From Mytilus trossulus (taxonomy: Eukaryota; Mollusca; Bivalvia; Mytilida; Mytilidae): 64,000 nucleotides of DNA. The DNA lies in the NCBI RefSeq assembly GCF_036588685.1, contig NC_086374.1, positions 74,460,457 to 74,524,456 of the forward strand, in the 5' to 3' direction. Below the pieces are notes generated by a model, which was not told the origin of the DNA, did no database searches, and worked only from the letters and a program-made list of their open reading frames with translations. Position 1 is the stretch's first letter; every line of letters starts with the position of its first letter. This document shows, piece after piece, positions 11,991 to 23,398 of this stretch. The translations under genes and the position numbers were made by a program.

Positions 11991-12605
11991 ATGTTCTTAT
12001 GTTATTTTTTGAAACGTTTCATATTCAGTTTCCTTTATGAAGTAGAACTTTTGACTTAAAGAAAACAAGTCTACAGAAGGGAAGCAATTTGTGTTTAAAG
12101 TGTGTGATAAAAAATCAAAACTGTGATTGGCAATTGGACTATTTTAGGACGTTCAATTTAAATACAGCGTTGTTCAGAATAGTTTTGTTTCGATTAACGA
12201 TTTTTATGAGATAGATTGAGATACTGTGTATTATCCAGCATTCAAGCATTCATATAAACTACCCAACTGTCCATTTAAATGAGCAAATGTTTAAAACAAC
12301 GATGAACATTGGACGATTAAGTAGTGATAAATGATGATAATTAGTTGATCCAATGTATGTGCACAAAATTTATATGTATAAATAAAACATTATCCTTTCT
12401 CTGAAACCAGCTGACATGATTTCGTATTTATTTGTAATAGAGCATTTAGTGAAGATTTTCGGCATACCACCATCATTGCAAATCAACAGTTAAACTGTCC
12501 CTCTGGTATATTTCGCCGCTCATTTAAATCGATCTGATTGTTTGCTAAAGTCTACAAGTGTTGAGACAAATTGTCAATTAATAGATATGACTGTTTATTT
12601 CATTT

Positions 12606-12960
12606 AAAGGGGAACTAGCTGCGAGATATATATATATAAAAAACTAAATTATGATCATTTTGTGTTCAATCATAAATGAAAGTGAAATAGTGACGTGATA
12701 ACTCACTTTAAGCAGCCAGTATGGTTCAAGTTTATCAAAATTAATCGAAGAATCATCGAATTGTAAGTGAATAATTCGACCGCATTGAATCCGTATACAT
12801 GTGAACTTCGATTTAATCCCTTAGTTAGAAGTGTATAAGGCATGCAAAGTTCGTCTAAAGTTATTTTAAGGAAAAGAATGTCAACTTTGAAAGTGAAACA
12901 AAGGTAAATCATTTGATTGACTGATTCGATCCACAAAAAAATCATTCGCATACAGGTAAA
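12606..12960 (+). repeat. MITE-like copy related to 50811-51382
   Basis: Begins AAAGGGGAACTAGCTGCGAG, like the reverse complement of the right end of the 50811-51382 element. It shares AAAGTGAAACAAAGGTAAAT and a TGATTCGATCCACAAAAAAA block with that element in inverted orientation. The other terminus was not located. Confidence 0.55.
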
Positions 12961-14640
12961 AAAGATGATTAACTATATTTTTAATCTATAAAAAGTCGGA
13001 AACCCGATTGAAATAGAACAAAAGAATCGAAGCTCTTTGTTAGAGAAGGTTATAAATGTGTACTGTAATGTTTACTATAGTGACAAAAAATTTAAAAGTT
13101 AATAGAAACAAATAAAATTACAGTTTTCTTCTCAATTACGAAGTGTTTTATTTTAAAATCATCATTTGCATAAGTTTTCAATTTTTCAAGTACATGGTTA
13201 AGCAGAACAATTAGATATCAAGTCGACGACATACGTATCTTTCAAGTGATGAAAAAAATGTATAACCTCCAATTAAAAAAAAAAATATTACGGACGAAAA
13301 AACATATCAATCTATCAGTTCAGTAATTTTCGTTTCTGCACTTCCATTATGTGACTCAAGAAAAAATTCCAAAAAAATGAGTAACACTAGTATCGAAAGG
13401 AGAAAATCGAGTGCACCTTTTTATGTTAGTGCGTGGTTGAGTTGAATATTTTGTCTTGATATCGTACAAATCAAGAACATTTCATACATCGTCTCGCTTC
13501 AGATTCTATCATTTTAATTTATCAAAGCTACAGGTTGACTTTATAACATTAAAAAATCACAGTACTAAAAGATGCAATATATGGGTCAAGTGAAATACCT
13601 ATCTAATGAATCACAAAAAACAGAGTAGGTGGGTTCGAATAGCTATTTCTTTACGGAAAGTACTTGACGACAGTCTTTCAAGTTGGATAATGAAAATGCA
13701 TATCTTCGAAAAATTATAATTCATAGTCTTCAACCACTAAAAAAATCTAGTCTGCCCTTCCACGAAATATTTAATTAGATTTTGTTTTAAAATGTTTATG
13801 AATTTTCAAAAATTCCACCTGAAAACCGATCAAACAATAGTTTTAAGTTGAATCAATGCAGACAAGATCATTAACTGATGCTCATTAGCTAGTTGATACA
13901 TTTGTCTTTTAGAATACAACTGACATATAAGGATCATAATGGTGCAATCTGGATAAATTTATCGATTTCAAAGAGCAAAATTGGTAGCGTGTCATCCCTA
14001 CAATGGCTTCCCTTTCTACGATTGTAAAAATGAACTGCCGTAATGGGGAGATAATTTTGACGAAGTAGTATCCTGACTGTAAAATGAAATTTAACAGACA
14101 TAGGAAAATACAATTGCACGATATCGAAATTTATTTAAATCTGTTTTTATGTTAATATCGTTTATATGGTCATCAGAGGTCGTCGAAGGTAAATTCGGCT
14201 AAACTACAATACACATGAAACGAAGCTACATAAGATTGAGTCAACGAAGTAGATACAAATCTATTGAGAAAATTAGTCATCACGCGTATCAAGTCATGAC
14301 ACAAAACGTCCGAGTGTTATTGAGGTAACTTTGCATGGGGAAATCAAATTTATATCCAGGATTATATTAAAAGTCAAATAAACTACCTTTTCAAGACAAG
14401 TATAAATTGCAGCTCCACGTTTATGTTATTTATGATATCAGAAAAAGGAGGAAAAGTATGGTACAAGCGAACGTATATTTTACATTGTTTCTTGAGTTGG
14501 TTGCTACTTTAGAGGTATTTATCAATTATGTAATATATCACATAACTTCCACAATCGCACGTATTGACAAGACGACATCTATAAAAATCAGTCATGTATC
14601 GAAATTGTCAGATGACTCCTTATTAGAGTAATTGCTCTTT
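12961..14640. other. Gene-free stretch, nothing recognised
   Basis: AT-rich sequence with only short ORFs (for example 13934-14119 minus and 14407-14631 plus) that show no domain or splice context. Confidence 0.35.
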
Positions 14641-14649
14641 AATGGTTTT

Positions 14650-15235
14650 TATTTGTGTTTGCTTAACGACTGACAACTTTTATTTGTCTTTGTTCTGTTA
14701 TTAATGTTACTTTTGCTGTTTGGTCTGTTTTCGGTTATACCCATTTGACATGGCTCGGTACTTAAAAACACCGTCAATGTGTTTGTATTATCTTTCTTTA
14801 TTTGCCGGTGTGCATTGTATATGCGGCTTTTTGCGTTTCTTTGGTACATATGACGTGGCTCTGTACTTTTAAACATCCCGTCATTCTGTTTTGGTTTTAT
14901 TAAAATGCCATTATCTATTATGATTTTTAAATATTTTGAACTACAAAATTATTTGATATCAATCTTTTGTTGTGCTTCATTGTTATACATTTTTTTTATT
15001 TTGTTCTGATTAAGAATATGATACAATGAAGATGTTTGTATCACTATTTTGACAATTTTATGTCTGTTTTGTTCACGCATCGTTTTAAATTTATTGAATT
15101 CTATGCGAATGTCATACAAGTGAGAGATTTTGCGCTGTAAAACCAGGTTCAATCCACCATTTTCTACATTTGAAAATGTCTGTTACAAGTCAGGAATATG
15201 ACAGTTGTTGTCTATTTTATTTTGTGCCATTTGAT
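14650..15235 (+). repeat. SINE-like repeat with box B-like promoter element
   Basis: The 3' half (15100-15235) has GGTTCAATCC at 15146-15155, matching the RNA polymerase III box B consensus. It then has CCACCATTTTCTACATTTGA and GTCAGGAATATGACAGTTGT. The same core, reversed, is at 26480-26745. The upstream part holds two copies of a -TGACGTGGCTCTGTACTT/-TGACATGGCTCGGTACTT sentence about 90 bp apart. Confidence 0.55.
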
Positions 15236-15642
15236 AAACAGTTATCAAAAGTTCCAGGATTATAATTTAGTATGCCAAACGCGCGTTTCTTCTACATAAG
15301 ACCCATCAGTGACGCTCAAATCAAAATATTTATAAAGCCAAACAAGTACAAAGTGGAAGAGCATTGAGGATCCAAAATTCCAAAAAGTTGTGCCAAATAC
15401 GGCTTAGGTAATCTATGCCTGGGATGAGAAAATCCTTAGGTTTTCGAAAAATTCAAAGTTTTGTAAACAGGAAATTTATAAAAATGATATCATTATTGAT
15501 ATTCATGTCAAAACCGAAATGTTGACTACTGGGCTGGTGATACCATCGGAGACGAAACGTCCACCAGCAGTGGCATCGACCCAGTGGTGTAAACAGTTAT
15601 CAAAAGTACCAGGATTATAATTTACATAAGACTCATCATATT
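15236..15642 (-). mobile_element. Retrozyme-like repeat, one 355-bp monomer plus the start of a second
   Basis: The block GTTATCAAAAGT-CCAGGATTATAATTT occurs at 15241 and again at 15596, so the monomer is 355 bp and the arrangement is head-to-tail. Both junctions carry hammerhead-ribozyme sequence on the minus strand: an almost complete one at 15270-15317 and a deleted one in 15596-15642 that keeps TGATGAGTCTTATGT but has lost GAAA and the cleavage triplet. A unit flanked by direct repeats that contain hammerheads is the defining layout of retrozymes, small non-autonomous elements that spread through circular RNA. No ORF is present, as expected. Confidence 0.75.
15270..15317 (-). ncRNA. Degenerate hammerhead ribozyme
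   Basis: Same layout as 3256-3303 but with CTGATGG in place of CTGATGA, one mismatch in stem II, and a GTT triplet at the cleavage site. Stem I pairs GAGCGTCA with TGGCATAC for about four positions. Probably inactive or weak. Confidence 0.6.
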
Positions 15643-15746
15643 TTGTTTATAGACGACAGTACATCATACAAAAAACTAAGATTGTTACTTGATTAACAAT
15701 TTAGTCACACACATGTCTGGAAACGTATTTGTTAATTTATTTTCAG

Positions 15747-15815
15747 GATATCGATGTTGTCGTACTTTTTGTCAAAGACGATGTACAGCAGTGGTATGTT
15801 ATGGACAACACTAAG
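15747..15815 (+). CDS. Possible orphan 69-nt exon of unknown gene
   Basis: Exactly 23 open codons (starting DIDVVVLF, ending QQWYVMDNTK) lie between a good acceptor (TTATTTTCAG) and a possible donor (GTTTGT). Phase 0 at both ends would let it be skipped or included. The peptide has alternating hydrophobic residues like a beta strand and a turn, but I do not recognise the family. It may belong to a gene whose other exons are dispersed or outside the window, or it may be chance. Confidence 0.3.
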
Positions 15816-16261
15816 GTTTGTTTCTTTAAAACTAATTTATTAGGAATCATTATAATTATTGTTCAATTAAAGATTCATATTTTAACGATTCTGCCACTTT
15901 GTGTTTTAACATTTGTGTTTATAACTGCAATGTACAAATTCAATTTAAACGTAAAATACCATAACATAAAGATAGGTTTGATTTTGAGAACGTTTATTTG
16001 GTTTAGTATGCTTTATTTGAATCGAGACTTTTGTCATTACATAAATTTGGTAGCTTATTTATAAGTATCAGTTATATTTTGAGTTTGTTTATTTTTTAGA
16101 ACATGCACCAGATTGTTCATTGTTTTGTTTGAATTGTTAAATATTAGTCATTTCGGGGCCTCCTGAAGCCTGCTATGGGATACAAGTGTTGATAATTTTT
16201 TAAAGACGTACGATGACTTTAAGTTGCTAACTTCTACGGCATGTGTCATTTCATGGAGTGT

Positions 16262-16520
16262 TCTCTTAATGCCTGCGTCACACTGTCCCGATTTTTACGC
16301 CGATGGCAACACGATTATGGAAATTTTCAAAATCGGGACTGATTGGATCCAGATCGGGCTATCCGTAGTGCCATTTTTAACCATCGTACAACCATCGGCC
16401 ATTTTTTCTAGCCAAGAAAACTTCGGGAAAGGTTCTAAATGTTTAAACATGTTCAGAAATCCACGAAGGTGCGTCCGATGTTGATGGTTCGTATTGAGTT
16501 CGTATCACCATCCTCACCAT
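16262..16520. repeat. CATCG-rich repeat flank with TIR-like start
   Basis: Starts GCCTGCGTCACACTGTCCCG near 16269, similar to the terminal inverted repeat of the element at 43610-44246 (GCTGAGGTCACACATTCACG). Followed by many CATCG words (ACCATCGTACAACCATCGGC). The right flank of the DIRS element (20790-21080) has the same composition, so the DIRS may have inserted into such an element. Confidence 0.45.
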
Positions 16521-16717
16521 CGTAATGTAACGACAGTTAAGAAAGAATATTTGATTGGCTATTGTATGTCGCAATGCAGGTATTCTACCCGTTTGTACGA
16601 GGGTAGGATCGTGATTCTCGTGCAGAATCTCATTATAAATATAAGTTATTTTTATAACCAGTTATTCGACGTTCTGCCTTTACAGAGTAGCAAAACCACT
16701 CAGACGACGAGGACACA

Positions 16718-17440
16718 TTGCTTTTGCACGAGCCACCAGTACATTCAGGTGCCAAGTCTAGTTCTGTACCACAGATAAGTGATCAAACTTTTGAACTTTT
16801 TACATCCTATTTTGATAGTCAGATTTCTTCTCTGAAGAACGAGTTAGCCTCCGGGAACGACTCCCTAGCTAAGAAGCTCAAGAAAGAGGTGTCCGTTAAG
16901 CTTAAGGGGGAAGGGAATCAGATTCAATACTCCTTCAACTCAGATATAGTTTCCGAATTGCAGAAACTTCAGAAGCGTACATCCGCGGAAGATTCTGTTA
17001 GCACCAATTTGATATCGGGCCTTATTCTTAAAATCAACAGGAGGAATAAATTGATTCGAATTGCCGACAAGTCGCCAGCAGGCTGGTCCACAGTCAGAGA
17101 ATACGAAAGTGATGACCTGGCATCAGATTCAGAAGATGAAAAACGTTTACGGCAAGCAGAAAGCAGGGCCCTCAAGACAATCAAAGAAAAGAAAACCCGT
17201 GGAAAACCTTACTCAAAACCGTCCGCCACCGTTTCTAGACCTGCCAACTCTACTGATACTAGTAACAGTTACTATCAGCCTTACAACGCTACACAGCAGC
17301 CCTTTCCGAGGTTCCGTCGCCGTGAGGCGACCCCATACGACACCTGTTACGAGTGTCACCAAACTGGCCAAAAGCAACAAACAAACCAACCTTTGGAAAC
17401 TTGTCAAAGTGAAAAGATACAAGATGAGTATATTTCTTTT
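16718..17440 (+). pseudogene. DIRS Gag-like region
   Basis: About 240 residues: an N-terminal helical part with a KLKGEGNQ-QY-FN block, then a charged segment (SDDLASDSEDEKR), a Lys/Pro/Ser-rich linker, and a start of a zinc knuckle (CYECHQTG) that is not completed: the distal His/Cys expected after the Gly is missing. This Gag type (K--GN--Q---N, EYESD-LA-DS-DEKR) is common in bivalve DIRS elements. It runs in frame into reverse transcriptase sequence, so a deletion may have fused the two. Confidence 0.7.
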
Positions 17441-18540
17441 GTTGACAATTTAATGCTATTTGGTCATATTAATGTTCTCTTTCAACATGTTAAATATTTT
17501 GATAATATAGATTTTTCAAAAATAACTAAAGGAGTAAAATCAAGCTTATTTAAACATATAGAGTTTTGGAAACACATTGGGACCAGCAAATTTGTGTTGG
17601 ACACCATTGAAGAGGGTTATATAATTCCATTTATGAAACAACCCCCTCCAATGAAATTTCGGAATAATAAATCTGCTTTAAAGAATAGTTTTTTTTTGTA
17701 AATGAAGCGATAACTGAGCTAATTAGCAATGGCTGTATTCTAGAAGTACCATTTCAACCATTCGTCGTTAATCCTCTCAGTGTTGCTACACAAAAGACTG
17801 GTAAAAAGCGTTTGATTTTAGATTTAAGTGAATTGAATTTCTATGTTGTGAAAAACAAGGTAAAATTTGAAGATTGGAAAATTGCAATGGAATTCTTCCA
17901 AAAAGATCATTTTCTAATTAAGTTTGATTTAAAATCTGGATATTTTCATTTGGACATCTGTAAAGAACAACAAACATATTTAGGTTTTTCCTGGAATAAC
18001 AAGTTTTACTGCTTTTCTGTATTAGCTTTTGGTTTAAGTAGCGCCCCCTATATATTCACTAAATGTTTGAGACCAATGGTAAAGTATTGACGAGAAAATG
18101 GTGTTTATATTGTCCTTTATCTTGACGATAGATTAGGCATGGATGAAGGTTATAAAAATTGTAAAGATACTTTTGAATTTGTAAAGTCATCACTAAAACT
18201 GGCTGGATTTATTGTCAATGAAGAAAAATAAATTTTTGAACCGGTTCAGTGTTTAGAATGGTTAGGACTGATTTTGGATTCTAAAGATTTTACTTTAAAG
18301 GTGCCAGAGCGCAGATCTAGAATTAAAGACACTAAAAATTCTCTTGATATTATACTAAAATCATTTTTAAATTTAAACGCACGTATGCTGGCTCAATTTG
18401 CCGGAAGAATCATATCAATGTCACCAGTTATGGGTAATGTCACAAATTTAATGACGAGGCATATATATTTCGCATAGAAAACAGAAAAACATGGGATTCA
18501 AAGTTATATTTAGTATATGAAAAATGTGTATTAGCTGAAT
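17441..18540 (+). pseudogene. DIRS reverse transcriptase, interrupted
   Basis: Recognisable from FWKHIGTSKFVLDTIEEGY (about 17565) onward. A run of T at 17690-17698 carries a frameshift; then come ILDLSELN, KFDLKSGYFHLDI (motif A), the SVLAFGLSSAPYIFTK block (motif B) and LYLDDRLG at about 18113-18136 (catalytic YLDD). In-frame stops at 18088 (TGA), 18229 (TAA) and 18475 (TAG) break it. Downstream MLAQFAGRIISMSPVMG is the typical DIRS connection segment. Confidence 0.85.
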
Positions 18541-19291
18541 TGAAATTTTGGCAGGAAAACTTGAGAAAAATGAGAAAAAATTGAGTTCCACTTGGCGTGA
18601 ACTCAGGGCTATTCAGTTATCGTTGAATTCGTTTGAACACGATATGAAATGTAAAATAGTTAAATGGCATACAGACAACCAAAACTGTGTAAATATAATC
18701 AATAAAGGCAGTACAAAGTTGCATTTACAACATTTAGCTTATGATATTTTTAGAACATGTACAAGGTCGGGTATCACGTTGTGTCCTACTTGGATACCTC
18801 GGTGTGAAAATTTCAAAGCTGACTTCATATCTAAAATGGTTGATATTGATGACTGGCAAACCTCGTTTCAGTTTTTTACTTTCATGAATGAAATTTGGGG
18901 TCCTTACACAATCGATAGATTTGCTAATTTTCATAATACAAAACTGAAAAGGTTCAACTCAAAATTTTGGAATCCAGGAAGCACTGCTATTGACGCTTTC
19001 GCTCAAAACTGGACAATGGAAAATAATTGGATGGTTCCTCCGATAAGTTAAGTGGCTAAAAGTATTAAACATCTCATTCTCTGTAGAGCTGAGGGAACAT
19101 TGATCGTTACAAAATGGCCTTCATCGGCATTTTGGTCTTTGATTTTTAATAGAAGATTGGAATTTCAACCTTACGTTATAGAAGTTCTTGATTTTTCATC
19201 AGGTCAGAATATATTTATTCAAGGACAGAATAAAAACTCCATTTTTGGTACCAAGCATTTTAAGTCTGATATACTGGCAATTAAGATGTAA
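18541..19291 (+). pseudogene. DIRS RNase H region, N-terminally deleted
   Basis: Encodes LSSTWRELRAI, VKWHTDNQNCVNII and TWIPRCENFKADFISK, followed by WGPYTIDRFA and the FNSKFWNPG block, all typical of DIRS RNase H and the segment after it. The stretch that normally precedes LSSTWREL, including the first catalytic Asp, is missing: the junction follows FWQENLR directly. A stop (TAA) lies near 19049 in an otherwise continuous sequence ending at 19291. Confidence 0.75.
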
Positions 19292-19375
19292 GCGACTTAA
19301 TGATGTTCGAGTTTATTTGTACATATTGTTAATTGTTTACAATATGTGAAATTTGCATTGTATTGCAAATTTGGT

Positions 19376-19461
19376 TCTGACACGGCTATGTATGTTGATA
19401 TAGCAAGAATACATGTAGTAAGATGTATGACATGGCTATGTATGTTGATATAGCAAGGTCT
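19376..19461 (+). repeat. Short direct repeat with GGCTATGTATGTTGATATAG
   Basis: The sentence GACA(C/T)GGCTATGTATGTTGATATAGCAAG occurs twice, about 58 bp apart, between the RNase H and recombinase parts of the DIRS element. Confidence 0.7.
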
Positions 19462-19490
19462 AGTGAATAGTACGATGAATATAAGATATT

Positions 19491-19514
19491 TAAAAAAAAA
19501 AAAAAAAAAAAAAA
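19491..19514 (+). repeat. Internal A-run
   Basis: About 23 consecutive A within the DIRS body, followed by TTTTATAATATT. It splits the RNase H part from the recombinase part. Confidence 0.9.
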
Positions 19515-19544
19515 GTTTTATAATATTATTATTTGTTTATTTTA

Positions 19545-20575
19545 TTTATACGTTTTGCCGATGTTTTTAGTACTGGTCGTTGGTCTAAGAATAAAATACC
19601 ACAGAATGAAGCTCTTAGCAATCTTGCAAAATGTCTTCCAGATTATTGTTTAAATTCTAGAGCTGATAATACTAGAAAGAAATACAGGTATGCATTAAAT
19701 AGCTTTTGTAAATGGTGTAATTTATTTAATATAAAGCCTTTACCGGCATCAGATTATAATGTCACATTATATTTGATTTACTTACGAAAAAGTTATAATT
19801 CTTCTGCAAAGATAGATGAGGCATATTATGCCATTCAATGGACACACAAATTAGCTGGATATGTAAATCCTTGTGCTTCTTTTCTTTGTTATTCTGTAAA
19901 AGAAGGTACACAAAGGTCAATCGGTCATCACATTGTAAACAAGAAGGAACCAATATCTCCTCATATTCTTAATCAACTGGTTTTGAAATACGGCAATACA
20001 AATAGTACTTTAAACCATAGAAGAATAGCATGTATGTGTTTCGTTAGCTATGCCGGATTTTTAAGATTTTCAGAATAAGTTAATTTAAAAAGGTCACATG
20101 TTTCATTTCATTCATTATATATGTCTTTATTCATCGAAAAAAGCAAAACGGACAACAACAAAGAGCAGGAACTCATGTTTTTATTTCCAAAACATATTCG
20201 GTTACCTGTCCAGTCCAAATGTTAGAGACATACTTGAACCAAGCGAACATTAAACACGGCTCTATAGAATTCATATTTAGATCAGTTTTATATCGTAAAA
20301 AGACTAACACGTACGTGCTAAGGGGTCATGCGCCTTTGTCTTATACAAGAGCCAGAGAAGTACTGTAAGAGGCTTTAGAATCTTTGGGATTAGAAAAATC
20401 AAAATTTGGTTTGCATAGTTTAAGAGCAGGTGGAGCAACAGCTGCGGCTGCTGTTGTTATTCAAGAGAGAATATTTAAGAAACACGGTAGATGGTCTTCA
20501 GATACAGCAAAAGACGGATATGTGCGTGAAAATATTTCTGAAAAAATACTCGCTACTAAGAATCTTGGCTTGTAA
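19545..20575 (+). pseudogene. DIRS tyrosine recombinase, interrupted
   Basis: The first part (to about 20078) has the N-terminal core-binding fold (SRADNTRKKYRYALNSFCKW) and ends in SYAGFLRFSE with the first catalytic Arg. After a stop and frameshift, 20210-20575 continues with GLHSLRAGGAT (HxxR), KKHGRWSSD (His/Trp) and KDGYV (nucleophilic Tyr). All catalytic positions remain, but at least one stop and one frameshift between them disable the protein. Confidence 0.85.
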
Positions 20576-20789
20576 TTTTCATACCAGTTTTTTCTTATCT
20601 ACTTTGTCATTTCGAAAGTGTGCTACTTACAAGGAGAGCTCATTCCTATTGTATACATGTGTTGAGTTTTATTGATAAATAATTTATGTTCGGTTGAGCT
20701 TGGCGAATTAGAACATAAATAATAATATATTCAATATTGATCAAACAATTTAAAACGCGTGATTCCTTCGGCATATAATTTAAATGCAT

Positions 20790-21080
20790 AGTAAGCTGTA
20801 CACGACGTCTTTTAGACATCGTGTGGCCATCGCGCCATCATCGTAATCCATCATGTAGCCTTCGTAATCCATCGTGTAGCCTTCGTGAATACCCGTCTTC
20901 GGTTAACCTGAGTATGTCCATCTTTTGCTATCGTATATAATATCGGCACCATCGTATAGACTTCGTTATTCATCGTACTTGCTTCGGTCACTTTTTTGTA
21001 TTTTAACGAGATCGGGACCAACTTCGTACGAACTTACAATTTTCGCATTCGGATGTCCATCGCATATAAAATATCTACAT
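20790..21080. repeat. CATCG-rich repeat flank, right side of DIRS
   Basis: Dense in CATCGT/CTTCGT words (AATCCATCATGTAGCCTTCG and variants repeat about every 27 bp near 20845-20895). Comparable with 16262-16520 and 43610-44246. Confidence 0.5.
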
Positions 21081-21397
21081 CTTATTTTTTAAATATACAT
21101 ACATCCTTGTTTGTAATATTTGAGAATTATTTCACAGGTTCAGTTATATTGTAATGTAATCATAAATATTAGCATAATATCAGAATTGGCAAACATATTT
21201 CAATATATGTCGTTGTTCCATGTGTCTCCTGTCAGTCATTGCTTTATCGGTAACACCAACATGTTCCTTACGTAATTCAAACTTATTTTGGCCTAATTAT
21301 AGCAACTTCTTAACCAAACTGTGTCCACTCGTGTAGTTTTCTTTTAAAAGTTATTTTCATATATAAGATATAAAACCTACTGTAAACGATGCATTGA

Positions 21398-21510
21398 CAG
21401 TTGTTGTCCTTTCGTTTGATGTGTTTTGTCGTTTGAATTTTCCATTTGATTAGGGACTTTACGATTGAATTTTCCTCTGAGTTTAGTATTTCTGTGATTT
21501 TACCTTTGTT
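21398..21510 (+). repeat. Repeat 3' tail copy
   Basis: Matches 9659-9770 (CAGTTGTTGTCCTTTCGTTT, then GGGACTTTACGATTGAATTT). Confidence 0.6.
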
Positions 21511-21851
21511 TTGGATTAACTAAATAGTTCAAATATATATGTGAATAATCCGGTTGACTCCTTTCATAAAAACGCTGATGATACTATAAAATAAAATTCA
21601 CGAAAAAGTATTCGTATTTTCTGTAACCTCTATTTTTAAAATTTATTGCTGTTTTATTATTTTTAAACCCCGTAGTCGTCCCTAAAATATTGATCTGTTA
21701 CTCTATGTTAACTAATAAGTACTTTGATTTTATTGTTCGCATGCAAGAAGATTCTCGATATTTAAATAGAAAGTTTATTATTAAATCAAAATAAATAATT
21801 TCACAAATGATATCGGATATATACTTACGTCGTAACAACTTCCCTTTCATG

Positions 21852-22041
21852 GTCATTCGGGAGACTGTCAAGCGGTGCTCCGACATTCGAAAAATAACAA
21901 GTTGCTTGATGGAAACTTTGACGAACTCTTATGTTCCTATATAACGTTTCTGCTTGAAGTTTTGATAGCTAAAACATTCTTTATGTAAATATGAACCAAT
22001 AAAATAATAAGAAAGACATATGCATCAAAACGTTTTCCTAA
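21852..22041 (+). repeat. Left arm of large inverted repeat
   Basis: Starts GGTCATTCGGGAGACTGTCA. It is about 98 percent identical by eye to the reverse complement of 22911-23101, with roughly four differences over 190 bp. The arms are separated by about 870 bp. It could be a foldback transposon or an inverted duplication. Confidence 0.85.
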
Positions 22042-22910
22042 AACTATCACAGCACAAGACCAAACTATAAAAATCAGATGAAAAATCGGATCATCATACT
22101 ATCATTGACGATATCAGACCAGGTGCGGATCCCGCCTTTCTACAAAGGGGATCCAAACCACGGAACACAATAAAAATCGAAAAAAAATAGGCTTCAACCA
22201 CCAAAAACTCCCTCTCCCCGCATACCAGATCTGCTAATGCAGGCTGCAGCCATTCAAACAAAACGTTCAAAAATCATTAACACTTTTGAGTGTGTAATTT
22301 AGGTTAAAACAAAAATCGACAACAATACCAAAAATCGTAACAGAAAAAGGAGAGAAAAATCATAACAGACATATATTGTATTGGATTGCAGTAGTTTTAA
22401 TAAATATTTAGATGACAAAAGTATCATGGAAAACATAAACTGATCATGAATGTGGCAGAAGAAGTTTAGCATTATCTAATTAAGAGTTATAATTAGTCAT
22501 ATGCCACTAGAAACTATTACAGCAAAATGCATTGACTAGCTTGCTTGCTAGCTGAACCGTAAAGTCATAAGAAGGTTAAGTAGGTTACCCTCCTTTCGGA
22601 GTAGTCTAGTTGGCCAAACGATGAAAAGAAAAGCTCCAAGTGATTTACAGGAAGGCTCCGAGTGATATTACAGTCAACTTGCGAGCGATTGTACAGTCAA
22701 TAAAAATATCCGACATGGAGAAAATGAGTATATTTGGATTTCTATACTGGGACAATGGCTTTGAAACTTTCAGACAGGTAAGACTATATATCAGAAAAGG
22801 TACATGTGAAAATCCAGGTAGCAAACATTGATTTTTCGATGTTTATTTGACATTTTTGATCGCTGTTGTGTGACAATTTTGATCGTTTTACACGGAGCTC
22901 CACCATTCTA

Positions 22911-23101
22911 AGGAAAACGTTTTGATGCATATATCTTTCTTATTATTTTATTGGTTCATATTTACATAAAGAATGTTTTAGCTATCAAAACTTGAAGCAG
23001 AAACGTTATATAGGAACAAAAGAGTTCGTCAAAGTTTCCATCAAGCAACTTGTTATTTTTCGAATGTCGGAGCACCGCTTGACAGTCTCCCGAATGACCA
23101 A
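22911..23101 (-). repeat. Right arm of large inverted repeat
   Basis: Partner of 21852-22041, ending TGACAGTCTCCCGAATGACC. The loop between the arms contains no protein I recognise; one ORF at 22640-22831 ends near a GTAAGA donor-like site but has no homology I can name. Confidence 0.85.
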
Positions 23102-23398
23102 AATATTAGAAAACCGTACAGTTCCGTTCCCACACTGTGGGTTAAATATCTGGTTCAATATGCTCCCAAACAATGATGCCAGTGAATTATTTTAACGGAA
23201 CTAATATCATTTAATAAAAATACCATTTGATTTTTTTTGTTCTGAATTTATAACTAGTCAAAAGCTGTTCATAATTTGTGAAATAAAAAAAAATCACTTT
23301 CGTGGGTTTGAAAGGATTTACGGTGTTTTTTGTTTAAATTATGATAGTTCAAAGCTACAGAATTCCAACTTTTAAATCCAAGCTCCTGTGTACTACCA

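Larger units (their letters stand above)
16600..20690 (+). mobile_element. DIRS-like tyrosine-recombinase retrotransposon, decayed
   Basis: Contains, in order, a Gag-like region, reverse transcriptase, RNase H and a tyrosine recombinase, all on the plus strand. That is the DIRS order; these elements use a tyrosine recombinase instead of a DDE integrase. Several stops and frameshifts make it non-functional. No clear inverted terminal repeat was found; a 10-bp stem-loop (ATTTATGTTC / GAACATAAAT, 20682-20720) lies just after the recombinase stop. Confidence 0.85.

Noticed and set aside
22640-22831. 63-aa ORF followed by GTAAGA in the loop of the inverted repeat, considered as an exon
   Set aside because: No acceptor or partner exon found and no family recognised.
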